A model generated the notes under the pieces. That model saw nothing but the letters and a program-made list of their open reading frames with translations, was not told where the DNA came from and made no database searches. The position numbers and the translations under genes were made by a program. Of a stretch of DNA of 64,000 nt, positions 55,608 through 64,000 are shown piece by piece (positions within the stretch are counted from its first letter, which is position 1; each line of letters opens with the position of its first letter). Source of the DNA: Planctomycetaceae bacterium. Lineage in GTDB: Bacteria > Planctomycetota > Planctomycetia > Pirellulales > Pirellulaceae. The DNA lies in NCBI GenBank assembly GCA_024642205.1, contig JAHEBQ010000008.1, forward strand, positions 1 to 64,000, in the 5' to 3' direction.

Positions 55608-56540
55608 ATGAAAACAGGATCCCTGGAACATCTGAAGGCAAAAAACGCGATTCTGGTGATCTGGGTCTCGGCCGTCGTGACTGGATTGGTTTCAGCCGAT
55701 GAACCGTTTCTGCACAAGGTTAATGCAGACGGTCATTCGTTGGCCGTTTGGTCGAAAATGCCCGAAACACCCAGAGCCGTCGTATTGCTGTTACACGGCG
55801 CGACATGGAGCAGTGTTCCGGATTTTGACCTGCAGGTCGAAGGTGAAAATCTCTCCTTGATGGACGGATTGGTCAGCCGCGGATATGTGGTTTATGCTCT
55901 TGATGCCCGGGGTTATGGAAAAACACCACGAGATGATTCGGGATGGCTAACACCAGATCGCGCCTCGAAAGATGTCGCCATCGTCCTGAAGTGGCTGGTC
56001 AAACGCCACCCAAGGCTGGAGCCTCCGGTTGTGTTTGGTTGGTCCCTGGGATCGATGGTGGCTCAACTGTGTGTACAGCGCAATTCAGACCTCGTATCGG
56101 CGATTGTCTTGTTCGGATATCCTTTGGACCCGGCCCGTAAACGGGGTCTCGGACCCGAGCCTTCCGAGCCGAAAAAACTGACCAATACAGCCGAAGCGGC
56201 AGCCAGCGACTTCATTACCCCCGATACGATCAGTCAAAAAGCGATTGACGCCTATGTCAAAGCTTGTCTCGCCTTCGATCCCATCAGGGTCGATTGGCGC
56301 GAATCTGCTGACTGGAACGAACTGGATCCAGCAAAACTGAAGGTCCCCGTCCTGCTGATTCAAGGTGCATTGGATCCGCTCGCCAAGACCGATGCGCAAT
56401 CGAGATTTTTTACTCGGCTCGCGACACCGGACCGTCAGTGGGTTATGATCCCGGGCGGCGATCATGCAGCCTTCATGGAAACGCCACGACCTCATTTTTT
56501 GAATGTATTAGGCGATTTCATTTCACGCTGGCAGCACTAG
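55608..56540 (+). CDS. Exported alpha/beta hydrolase
   Basis: A protein of 310 residues. ATG 55608 is chosen because GGAGAAGGG lies just upstream; the ATG at 55584 has no ribosome site. An uncleaved or cleaved signal segment is present (NAILVIWVSAVVTGLVSA). Alpha/beta hydrolase landmarks: LLLHGATWSS (oxyanion loop), GWSLGSM (nucleophile Ser), IQGALDPL (acid) and GGDHAAF (His), so the triad is complete. The lid region is Pro/Lys-rich (LGPEPSEPKKLTNTAEA). An esterase or lipase-like role is likely, substrate unknown. The gene is isolated. Confidence 0.87.
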   Translation: MKTGSLEHLKAKNAILVIWVSAVVTGLVSADEPFLHKVNADGHSLAVWSKMPETPRAVVLLLHGATWSSVPDFDLQVEGENLSLMDGLVSRGYVVYALDARGYGKTPRDDSGWLTPDRASKDVAIVLKWLVKRHPRLEPPVVFGWSLGSMVAQLCVQRNSDLVSAIVLFGYPLDPARKRGLGPEPSEPKKLTNTAEAAASDFITPDTISQKAIDAYVKACLAFDPIRVDWRESADWNELDPAKLKVPVLLIQGALDPLAKTDAQSRFFTRLATPDRQWVMIPGGDHAAFMETPRPHFLNVLGDFISRWQH

Positions 56541-56656
56541 CCAAACGGGTCGCAGCGCATCCTGGTCTCAGCAAGGCGGTTAACTGGCTAAGTTTGCCGT
56601 GTTCGCTTGGCGGTTCCAGATTGCGAAATTCGCCCACCGTTTACCGTTGGGGCCTT

Positions 56657-57124
56657 TCAATTCTCGAACCTCGCTGTAAAGGACTCATGCTGCACAAACG
56701 GGATTACAATTTCTTTGATGTACCGGTCCAATTCGTTTGTTTGAAAGAGCTCCGGGTCCCATGGTTTGGATAACGGTTCCAGCAGTCGTCCGCTCAGTGC
56801 TGGTCCGCATTCGTACAAATCAACATAGACGTCTTCACCTTTGTGATTGACTTGAATTTGACTGCGGACGTAAAGTCCGCCGGCAACGTCTTCATATCGA
56901 TCGAGTTGGGCCAATTGCTTTTCACCAAGCTCACGAAACAGAATGCCGTCGACGCTTGAGAATTCGTCTCTCCGAATCACCGGATAGTTGCCCCATTCTC
57001 TGGTTCGAGCTTCAAAGCGCCTGAAACCCCGGACCGTGAGGGGTTCCCCGACGGAGACAATGCGAGCAATCGGACCGGCGACTTCCGGGAACATTAGCGT
57101 TCCATAAACAAATACGTTGATCAC
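56657..57124 (-). CDS. Gamma-glutamylcyclotransferase-like (AIG2/GGCT) protein
   Basis: A protein of 155 residues. The N-terminal VFVYGTLM is the YGxL substrate-binding motif of the GGCT/AIG2-like fold. SSVDGILFREL is the segment with the catalytic Glu region, and LAQLDRYEDVAGGLYVR is the closing motif of the barrel. Members convert gamma-glutamyl peptides to 5-oxoproline or act on related amides. The acidic catalytic residue cannot be fixed with certainty by eye. The gene is single and convergent with the hydrolase. Confidence 0.8.
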   Translation of the reverse strand: MINVFVYGTLMFPEVAGPIARIVSVGEPLTVRGFRRFEARTREWGNYPVIRRDEFSSVDGILFRELGEKQLAQLDRYEDVAGGLYVRSQIQVNHKGEDVYVDLYECGPALSGRLLEPLSKPWDPELFQTNELDRYIKEIVIPFVQHESFTARFEN

Positions 57125-57775
57125 ACGGAGGTTCCTTGTTAATCAAAGCTCAGGGACACATCGACCCTTGGCCATGCGCCCAACCGGAATTGACGAATGC
57201 GGATGCCGAATACCTGTGGTTGAACGACCAAGCTTGATTGTCTAACTTTTCACCTACTGCTTTCTTCGTGAAATTCAAAACACAGGCCGTTTCGAGGTTT
57301 TTATTCGCGCTGCGATTTTAGCATGTCATCGTGGCAGGTGAGAAACCCTGGATTCACCTTGGCGATTCCAACCCATGAACTTTTTTTTGGAGAACGCCCT
57401 ATCTTCGGGCCCGCCAAGTCAGCCGGTCAAATCTTCCCATTCAGAATGCCGGTCACTGGTAAAATCCTGGAGGGAAACTCGAATGCCCGACTGGATGTGC
57501 CAGCGATCAGGCAAGCGAAGATCAGCGACTGCCGGACCACCGGGATGACTTCGTGACTGAGCCGAACTAGCCGAGCTTTCCGACGTCAATCATTGTCGAT
57601 GATAGAAATCCTGGTCAAGCGAATCGAGTTGAGGCACGACATCGCCACTTCTTGTCTGACGTTTTTCTCGTAACGCACTCCCGATTAACCGAAATGAACG
57701 GATTCATCCCTGCGCCTTTTTCGTTAAATTGAAGGTCCAGTTTCCAAAGCAAGTATCCAAGGTGGAATTCAGGGC
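57125..57775. other. Spacer without recognisable gene
   Basis: 651 bp between the divergent GGCT-like gene (-) and the DoxX-type gene (+). A plus frame at 57323-57556 shows no family. AGGTGG at 57760-57765 is a candidate ribosome site for the downstream gene. No clear repeat. Confidence 0.45.
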
Positions 57776-59968
57776 ATGAATTTATCGAGTTCGTCATCGA
57801 TTTTCAGGATTCGTTTCCGGACCCAGCTGAATCTGGCATTGGCTTTCTTCATCGGGTTAAGCAGCGGGAGAGTTTGCGCGCAGGTTGAACCACCTACCAA
57901 ATTGACCAATGGAGACGTGGAGACGTGGAGCACCGAGAACCTGCCTGACGGCTGGACCTTTAACGCCCCCAAGGGAGCCGCCTTGAGTCGGGAATCAGAG
58001 CTGGTTTTCGAAGGTGAATCCTCCGCCCTGATCGACACGACTTCTTCAAGACAGGGAACTGGATCATTTGCCAACCTTTCGATGAGGATCGACGGCAGGC
58101 CATTTCGTGGCAAGACAGTCTGTTTCCGGGCCGCCGTTCGAGCCGACGAAATCTCCGAGGGTGGACGAGCACAATTGTGGTTCCGGGTTGACCGGGAATC
58201 CGACAGATATTCGGTCGGTGCTTTCGACAACATGCAGAACCGTCCCATCACCAGCGAGGAGTGGCGCCATTACGAAATTGTTCTTAGGGTTGATGAAGAC
58301 GCGGACAAAATCATCGTCGGGCTGATATGTCTGGGCAAATGCAAGACGAGGTTTGACGATGCAACATTCCAGGTTTTAGCTGACGATACACCAACCACCG
58401 GGGTCACGCTCGATGCAACCAACGATCGAGAAAAAAATGAAAACAAAACGAAATCTTCCACCACGCGATCTGGAATTTCTCCCGTGTTGATGAAAGCGTT
58501 TGCGGAAGCCGAAAATGCTCCACGCCAACCGTTTTTCAATCACTGGTTGTGGCTGGTCGCGATCACTCTTGGGCTATTTGCGATTTCAGGTCTCCCCTGC
58601 GACAAGTTCTCGACAAAGCCAGATGAGTCGATGTTGGATGAGGATCGAGACGACAGATCCACTTTCAGAATAATTCCAAAGTTCGCGGTTCGTTTTTCGG
58701 TCGCCTACTGGTTGCTGTATAGTTTCCCCGTCCCGATTGCGAGCCTTATCCCAAAATACGGGAGCATGTTTCAGACCTGGTACTCCACAAAGTCGACGGT
58801 GATCGTAACATGGGTTGCAAACCATGTATTCAAAATCCAGGATGAGCTTGTCCCTCCCAACGGTAGCGGCGACACCACGTTTTCCTATATCCAGGTATTT
58901 ACCGTTTTCATTATGGCTATGGCAATTGCGTTACTCTGGACCCTCGTCGACTGGCGCAAAACTGATTACAGAAACGTAAAGGATCTGTTGCGAAGCTACC
59001 TTCGATACGTTTTGGCCTATTGGATGTTGAGTTATGGAATGGCGAAAGTCTCTTGGGGCGTTAACCAGTTTCCGCTCATCAGTGAATGGCAATTCAACAA
59101 GAACTGGGGGGATTCTTCACCGATGAACGTGGTCTGGTCGTTCATGGGGACATCCCGTGCCTACACTGTTTTTGCCGGGCTGGGCGAAATGGTCGGTGGA
59201 CTGCTGATTGTCTGGCGCCGTACGGCGACCCTTGGAGCGTTAGTTATTTTTGGCGTGATGTTAAACGTCATGATGCTGAACTTCTGTTACGACGTTCCTG
59301 TGAAACTGTTTTCCGCACACCTGGTTTGCATGGCCCTGTACGTTTTGCTGCCGGATTCAATTCGACTCGCCAATGTGCTGTTTCTCAATCGCCCGACGAA
59401 ACAACTTGATTTGCGGCCGCCTTACGCCGGCCCGAATACCATCTGGATTCAGCGTGCGGTAAAGCTTGGAATCCTGATCTTCATCGTCGCGATTCCGATA
59501 TCCAAACACGTTGACAATCAAGTGCGTTTTTTGGCCGCCCAGGCCAACGTGCCAGAATATTTCGGGCAGTATGAAGTCGAAGAATACCGGATCAACGGAA
59601 AGCCCGTGGATCAAGCCAACAGCGACAATGGCTGGCGGTCGGTACGATTCCTGCGACAAAACGAATACACCGCAGATGGGGTTTCCCTCAAAGACAAGAT
59701 CATGGTCGGTTTCAACAAAACGCAGGGCCGAGCCGAAGCTGCCTTTACCGTTAACCAGAGGGACAACATCCTGGAAATGGAAGCTCACACGAACCAGATA
59801 ATTCCGAAATCATCGATCGAGCTAAAACAACTCGACGATGATCGACTCGTGATGATCGGTGAAGTCGCAGGGGAGAGAATCGAAATCACGTTGCGTCGCA
59901 ACGACAGCCTGTATCGTGTCAAGGACAGGGGATTTCGCTGGGTGAATGAAGTGCCATTTAATCGGTAG
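57776..59968 (+). CDS. Secreted binding domain fused to DoxX-like membrane protein
   Basis: A protein of 730 residues. A signal-like segment (LNLALAFFIGLSSGRVCAQ) is followed by a domain at about 35-205 that looks like a jelly-roll carbohydrate-binding module: LTNGDVETWSTENLPDGW, RGKTVCFRAAVRADEI, EEWRHYEIVLRVDEDADKI. A charged linker (NDREKNENKTKSS) leads to about eight transmembrane helices (254-580). They include YWMLSYGMAKVSWGVNQFP, similar to the YGxxK...QFP of DoxX-like proteins, and RTATLGALVIFGVMLNVMML. The last 150 residues are soluble (QYEVEEYRINGKPVDQ). DoxX-like proteins take part in thiosulfate or redox-stress chemistry; here the outer domain suggests binding at the cell surface. 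Function otherwise unknown. Confidence 0.72.
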   Translation: MNLSSSSSIFRIRFRTQLNLALAFFIGLSSGRVCAQVEPPTKLTNGDVETWSTENLPDGWTFNAPKGAALSRESELVFEGESSALIDTTSSRQGTGSFANLSMRIDGRPFRGKTVCFRAAVRADEISEGGRAQLWFRVDRESDRYSVGAFDNMQNRPITSEEWRHYEIVLRVDEDADKIIVGLICLGKCKTRFDDATFQVLADDTPTTGVTLDATNDREKNENKTKSSTTRSGISPVLMKAFAEAENAPRQPFFNHWLWLVAITLGLFAISGLPCDKFSTKPDESMLDEDRDDRSTFRIIPKFAVRFSVAYWLLYSFPVPIASLIPKYGSMFQTWYSTKSTVIVTWVANHVFKIQDELVPPNGSGDTTFSYIQVFTVFIMAMAIALLWTLVDWRKTDYRNVKDLLRSYLRYVLAYWMLSYGMAKVSWGVNQFPLISEWQFNKNWGDSSPMNVVWSFMGTSRAYTVFAGLGEMVGGLLIVWRRTATLGALVIFGVMLNVMMLNFCYDVPVKLFSAHLVCMALYVLLPDSIRLANVLFLNRPTKQLDLRPPYAGPNTIWIQRAVKLGILIFIVAIPISKHVDNQVRFLAAQANVPEYFGQYEVEEYRINGKPVDQANSDNGWRSVRFLRQNEYTADGVSLKDKIMVGFNKTQGRAEAAFTVNQRDNILEMEAHTNQIIPKSSIELKQLDDDRLVMIGEVAGERIEITLRRNDSLYRVKDRGFRWVNEVPFNR

Positions 59969-60215
59969 GTTTGATGCAATTCAAAAAGAGCACGGACGCA
60001 AATCCATCCACAGGGCCTGTTGACCTCGCAACACCAAGGAGGTTCTGCGACGTCTTTGATGTTGCTTTCGAGGTCCAATCGCGGCGTTCTATCGGTCACC
60101 CGGTTGCCAAATGGCGGTCCATTGGTTGTCAACAAACTGCCGAAAGGTCGCCGAACGAAGTCAACGTGTTTCGGAAAAAATGGTCCGAGTTTCTGTTTCT
60201 CGCAGAAGGTTGGCT

Positions 60216-60221
60216 TATAAT
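60216..60221 (+). promoter_or_regulatory. Candidate -10 element of the kinase gene
   Basis: TATAAT is a perfect consensus -10 hexamer, 41 bases before the kinase ATG. The -35 position has no good TTGACA match (TTCTGT at 60191-60196 is too far), so activator dependence or chance are both possible. Confidence 0.3.
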
Positions 60222-60262
60222 CCGTTAAACCTCCCACGCCCATCCAGACCTTTCTCCTAATC

Positions 60263-63200
60263 ATGTCATCAGACGATTCCACTGGTTCGCTATTACGTTT
60301 GTGTGGAGAGTTTGAATTGGCTTGGTCAACTGGAAATCGACCCTGGATCAACGTGTATGCGAATCGCGTTGATGATTCGTTGCGTGGTCGTTTGATAAAA
60401 CAGTTGATTCCGATCGATATCAAGTATCGTAAGGCTTCAGGCGAATCCGTGTTCGCCGACGACTATCGGGCTCTTGGCATCGACACCGCCTGGATAACCG
60501 CGGCATTGTTGAATGAAATGGGCCCCGGGAATGAAGCACCGATCGCGTCTGAATCGACGCACGAACCGATTCCCGCTGAGCCAAAGCCGGTCCCTGCAAT
60601 CGACGCGACCACACTACCGGGAAAATCGAAACCGGATCGAGGATGGCTGGGAACTGATGCGCGAGATCCCCGGTTTGGTGATTACGAACTGATGGAGGAA
60701 ATCGCGAGGGGCGGCATGGGAGTCGTTTACAAGGCGCGGCAGACCAAGCTGAAACGCACCGTCGCCTTGAAAATGATTTTGGCCGGATGCCTTGCCAGCG
60801 ATGATGAGATTCGGCGGTTTTACTCGGAAGCCGAATCCGCGGCCTGCCTTGAGCACTCTGGCATTGTGCCGATTTACGAAGTCGGTCAGGTTGGCGAACA
60901 GCATTTTTTTTCGATGGCGCTGGTGGAAGGAACCAATTTGGCCAAGGTTCTGCAGCAGGGTCCACTGAAGCCCGATCGCGCGGCCGATTATGTCGGGCAA
61001 ATCGCTGACGCGATTGCCTATGCACACGCCCACAATGTTATTCATCGCGACCTCAAGCCAGCCAATGTTCTGCTGGACGAGAACGATCGGGTCAAAGTAA
61101 CCGATTTCGGATTGGCCAAACAAACTCAACTGGATACTCAACTGACCGCCACTGGCCAAATCATGGGTACGCCCGGTTACATGCCGCCGGAACAGGCGTC
61201 CGGTAAACTTGCTCAGGTCGATCAGACTTCGGACGTTTACTCGATGGGCGCAGTTCTGTATTGCCTGCTCACGGGTCGACCTCCATTTCAGGCGGCCACC
61301 CCTGTAGAGACTCTCGTCCAGGTCCTGGAACAGGATCCGGTGCCACCTCGCGTCCTGGTGCCTGGCATTCCTCGTGATCTGGAAACGATCTGTTTGAAAT
61401 GCCTCCACAAAGAGCAACATCGGCGGTATTCGTCGGCTGCGGAACTGGCAGCAGAAATCAACCGGTTTGAGAACGGGCTGCCAATTCTGGCACGACGCGT
61501 GAGCGGCTTGGAACGGACGATTCGCTGGATGAAACAACAAAGCCAACCGTTATGGGTCAGCACACTCACTGGATTGGCCGTAACAATGTGCCTGGCGATT
61601 GGCTTGGTTGGTCGATTCGCCTATCAACAGTCATTGTTGGGATATGTCGATCTGCGAACAAATGAAGAGGAAGGGTATCTGGTCGCCACGATTTTCAACG
61701 ACGAAGGAAAACAGGTGGAATGCCAGACGTTGCCAACCCAGGAACCGATTCCACTGTCTGAAGGGAGTTATCGGGTTCGCCTGTCGGGAGCCAGGAGAAT
61801 GAGCAAAGACATTCAACTGGAAGTCCAGCGTGGCTCGCGTCGCCAACCATTCTCGCCGGAACTTTCCCTGAATGACACCGCACTATGGCCGACGATCGAA
61901 CACGACGGAATCGTAGAATTTCTCAAATTCCAGGACCGGGATGATGCGATCCTGATCGACGATCAGTTCGTAATCCGGAGAAGTGGCGCGAGCGGCAAAA
62001 CAATCTGGAAAACCAACATCGCAGAATCCGTCAAACCGCTGGACGAGACGGAGATGTTTCGTTGGTGGAATAATTTTGGCAACAAGTCCAATGGCCAGCG
62101 CAATCTGCGAACGCGACCCACGTTGCTTCAATCTCCTACGGATCTTGATGGCGACCGAGTGCGCGACCTCGTTTTTTCAGGTGGCGAACAGGCCTGGTTG
62201 CTGGCGCTATCGGGCGAAACAGGAAAACCACTCTGGTTCCGAAGGTTGGACGAACTTGATCCAACGGCGAAACGAAAAGTCAATCTCGGCTCTTCGTTGC
62301 TGGACAGCGCAATCGTCCATCCGCCGGTCGCAATCCCGGACACGGATCGGGATGATGTCGACGATGTACTGACGGTCGTCTTTGATCTGGGTGATGACCG
62401 GAACCAACCTCCTCGGCGTTGGCTGGAACTGACTTCGGGCAAGAACGGTGGACAAATTTGGACTCGGGAACTCGATGGTTCCTGGTTTGACGAGCAGAAC
62501 ATTCCACTGGATCTGCGTTGGCTGCATACCGGAAGCGGTGTCATTTCGAAAGGACAAAGTTGGGGTGGTTTTTTCCAGCGAGATCGCTCGACCGTTTTCG
62601 AGACAGGAGCGGCGTTTTTTTCTACTTCGCCCCCGCTGTTTTCCAAATCACCAAACTCCAACGTGATTTGGCTATTGGCTGGCGACCGACTGGTCAGGTT
62701 GCATGCAGAGACGGGAGAAATTCAATCATTCGCGTTGGGTTTCGTTCCCCTCAAAACTCCGGAAGTAGCCGACCTGGACGACGATGGCTCCGATGAATTT
62801 TTGTTTTTGATTGTGAACGACCCAGACGTCTCAAGCACATTGGAATCCGACGCGCAAAGCGAACCAACGCCACAAGAGCCGACGGAACTCATTGTCTGGT
62901 CGACCGCAACGAATCAGGTTGACTGGAGGAAGAAGCTGTTTTCAACCTGGGGCGCGGTACGTAAACTCGGAAATGAATTTGCAAATTGGCCCTGTACTGA
63001 AGATCTTAACGGTGACGGGGCACTGGAAGTCATCGTGCCGGATGAAACTTCGAATGTCGATGGCTCGGGAATGTCCGCGGCTGTCGAAAAACCATTCGGC
63101 GGTTTGAGCGTTTTTGATGCTGATGGAAACCTGATTTGGAAACAGAAGCTTGCTTCACCCAGGGAGCAATTGGACCGGTTCGTTCCAGGACCGGATATCA

Positions 63201-64000
63201 ATGATGATGGATGGCGGGATCTGTTTGTTGTTACCAATGACGTTCGGGCCAACCAGGGTATTTGGGACCGGCAAACGATTGTCGTGGACGCGATATCAGG
63301 TCGCGACGGTGAGCGCGTCTGGTGGAACCGGCAAGCTCTCCAAACCAGAACGCAGCGATTTGAGTATGGCGAGACACTCCGCTGGTGGAACCCCGGAAAT
63401 GATGGTTGGCCGCAGTTGCTGGTGGGGGTCAAATCCGACTTGTTCGCATTTTCACCCAGAACCGGCAATGTAACCGGATACGGCCATTTTATCGATTCGA
63501 TTCTGGTCGCCGATGGAAACGGAGACGATTTGGATGACCTGTTTTTTCTACGCAAGGGTCACCTGGGATCGTACAGGGGTCGAATGCAGTTGAACTGGAT
63601 GCGGTCGCCGATGAACATCACCCGCTCAGCCGACGTCGACGGCGACGGAATCGACGACTTTGCGTTTGGCAACCGAATGGTCTCGGGGAGCGACGGAAAA
63701 ACACTGTGGCAAAATGGTGTGCAACCCGGACCAATCTACACTTCCTCACCGGACGAATCCATGTTTGTCCTGGACGTCGATTTGAACAATGACGGCTGTA
63801 ACGATGTCCTTGCCAATAGCCAATGGCAACGTGGAAGAACCCGGATTGCAAATTTATTGTCTGGAAAAAATGGCCAGCGGATCTGGGATACTGAGGGCAA
63901 TTTCTCCGAAAAGCCAGTGTGGAATTCCAGCCTGATTGAAGTCAAAAGCGGAGCATCCCCCAGCGGCAGAATCGAACTGACAGCGATTATCAATGAGTCG
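60263..64000 (+). CDS. Membrane Ser/Thr protein kinase with FG-GAP sensor, 3' end cut
   Basis: The frame is open from ATG 60263 to the window edge (1246 codons, no stop reached). Residues 1-140 are a helical, Pro-rich leader. The Hanks-type kinase domain (about 141-405) has the glycine loop ARGGMGVVYKA, Lys170 in VALKM, HRDLKPANVLL (Asp263), DFGLA (Asp281) and TPGYMPPEQA. A single transmembrane helix follows at about 430-452. The exported part contains many FG-GAP/VCBS calcium-binding repeats of the form DxDxDxxxD: DLDGDRVRDLVF (627), DLDDDGSDEFLF, DLNGDGALEVIV, DINDDGWRDLFV, DVDGDGIDDFAF and DLNNDGCNDVLA (1173). They predict an integrin-like beta-propeller sensing an extracellular ligand. 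Targets of the kinase are unknown; the gene probably continues well past the window. Confidence 0.93.
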   Translation, partial: MSSDDSTGSLLRLCGEFELAWSTGNRPWINVYANRVDDSLRGRLIKQLIPIDIKYRKASGESVFADDYRALGIDTAWITAALLNEMGPGNEAPIASESTHEPIPAEPKPVPAIDATTLPGKSKPDRGWLGTDARDPRFGDYELMEEIARGGMGVVYKARQTKLKRTVALKMILAGCLASDDEIRRFYSEAESAACLEHSGIVPIYEVGQVGEQHFFSMALVEGTNLAKVLQQGPLKPDRAADYVGQIADAIAYAHAHNVIHRDLKPANVLLDENDRVKVTDFGLAKQTQLDTQLTATGQIMGTPGYMPPEQASGKLAQVDQTSDVYSMGAVLYCLLTGRPPFQAATPVETLVQVLEQDPVPPRVLVPGIPRDLETICLKCLHKEQHRRYSSAAELAAEINRFENGLPILARRVSGLERTIRWMKQQSQPLWVSTLTGLAVTMCLAIGLVGRFAYQQSLLGYVDLRTNEEEGYLVATIFNDEGKQVECQTLPTQEPIPLSEGSYRVRLSGARRMSKDIQLEVQRGSRRQPFSPELSLNDTALWPTIEHDGIVEFLKFQDRDDAILIDDQFVIRRSGASGKTIWKTNIAESVKPLDETEMFRWWNNFGNKSNGQRNLRTRPTLLQSPTDLDGDRVRDLVFSGGEQAWLLALSGETGKPLWFRRLDELDPTAKRKVNLGSSLLDSAIVHPPVAIPDTDRDDVDDVLTVVFDLGDDRNQPPRRWLELTSGKNGGQIWTRELDGSWFDEQNIPLDLRWLHTGSGVISKGQSWGGFFQRDRSTVFETGAAFFSTSPPLFSKSPNSNVIWLLAGDRLVRLHAETGEIQSFALGFVPLKTPEVADLDDDGSDEFLFLIVNDPDVSSTLESDAQSEPTPQEPTELIVWSTATNQVDWRKKLFSTWGAVRKLGNEFANWPCTEDLNGDGALEVIVPDETSNVDGSGMSAAVEKPFGGLSVFDADGNLIWKQKLASPREQLDRFVPGPDINDDGWRDLFVVTNDVRANQGIWDRQTIVVDAISGRDGERVWWNRQALQTRTQRFEYGETLRWWNPGNDGWPQLLVGVKSDLFAFSPRTGNVTGYGHFIDSILVADGNGDDLDDLFFLRKGHLGSYRGRMQLNWMRSPMNITRSADVDGDGIDDFAFGNRMVSGSDGKTLWQNGVQPGPIYTSSPDESMFVLDVDLNNDGCNDVLANSQWQRGRTRIANLLSGKNGQRIWDTEGNFSEKPVWNSSLIEVKSGASPSGRIELTAIINES

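Noticed and set aside
1-64000. CRISPR arrays, tRNA or rRNA genes, transposases, phage genes
   Set aside because: No regularly spaced repeats, no cloverleaf-like sequences recognised, and no matching proteins; a tRNAscan and Infernal run would settle the RNA question.

Overview
The window looks like chromosomal DNA of a free-living planctomycete, most likely a Pirellulales/Rhodopirellula-type marine or aquatic bacterium. The inference rests on gene content: three Tat-exported DUF1501 proteins each paired with a PSD1/DUF1549/DUF1553 cytochrome-like protein, a fourth divergent pair of the same general kind, a DUF1080 protein, PQQ-type beta-propellers, two PEP-CTERM proteins, a large Ser/Thr kinase with a secreted FG-GAP sensor, and gene-poor spacers of 300-900 bp. 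No rRNA, tRNA, CRISPR array, transposase or phage gene was recognised. All functional names come from reading motifs by eye.

Layout. 1-943: no convincing gene. 944-6639 (+): an aspartoacylase-like metallohydrolase, a membrane-anchored AAA ATPase and two secreted PQQ-like propellers. 6950-9508 (-): a cupin, a class C beta-lactamase-like hydrolase and an isocitrate lyase/PEP mutase enzyme. 10195-10746 (+): a glycine-zipper protein resembling general stress proteins. 10877-27511: a block of secreted catabolic-looking genes, with DUF1501/PSD1 pair 1 (-), a DUF1080 protein (-), pair 2 (+), a PEP-CTERM protein (+) and a divergent pair with DUF1588/DUF1585-like regions (-). 28069-29241 (-): polyphosphate kinase 2. 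30062-31726 (+): a TPR lipoprotein. 32145-35339 (-): a secreted Asp-box (BNR) propeller. 36084-36713 (+): a second PEP-CTERM protein.

36869-38588 (-) is a compact operon of a secretin-N/STN-like exported protein, an ECF sigma factor and a one-pass membrane protein. It is the best candidate here for an undescribed signalling unit. Divergent from it, 39266-44269 (+) encodes an RND efflux adaptor and permease; the permease carries unusual insertions, and a cluster of overlapping hairpins lies upstream. 44566-47460 (+) holds an unfamiliar SAM methyltransferase followed by a NagB-like deaminase and a PIG-L deacetylase, then a NIPSNAP protein (47834-48604) behind a leader with mutually exclusive inverted repeats. 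48796-54729 (-) has a di-haem cytochrome c peroxidase and DUF1501/PSD1 pair 3. 55608-57124 carries an alpha/beta hydrolase and a gamma-glutamylcyclotransferase-like protein. 57776-59968 (+) is a secreted binding domain fused to a DoxX-like membrane domain. 60263 to the window end (+) is the kinase, cut by the window edge.

Taken together, the region is dominated by exported proteins with haem-binding, sugar-binding-like and propeller domains. That fits extracellular or periplasmic breakdown of complex polymers, with amino-sugar enzymes, an RND exporter and two surface-sensing regulators (sigma operon, kinase) alongside. Substrates cannot be read from the sequence.
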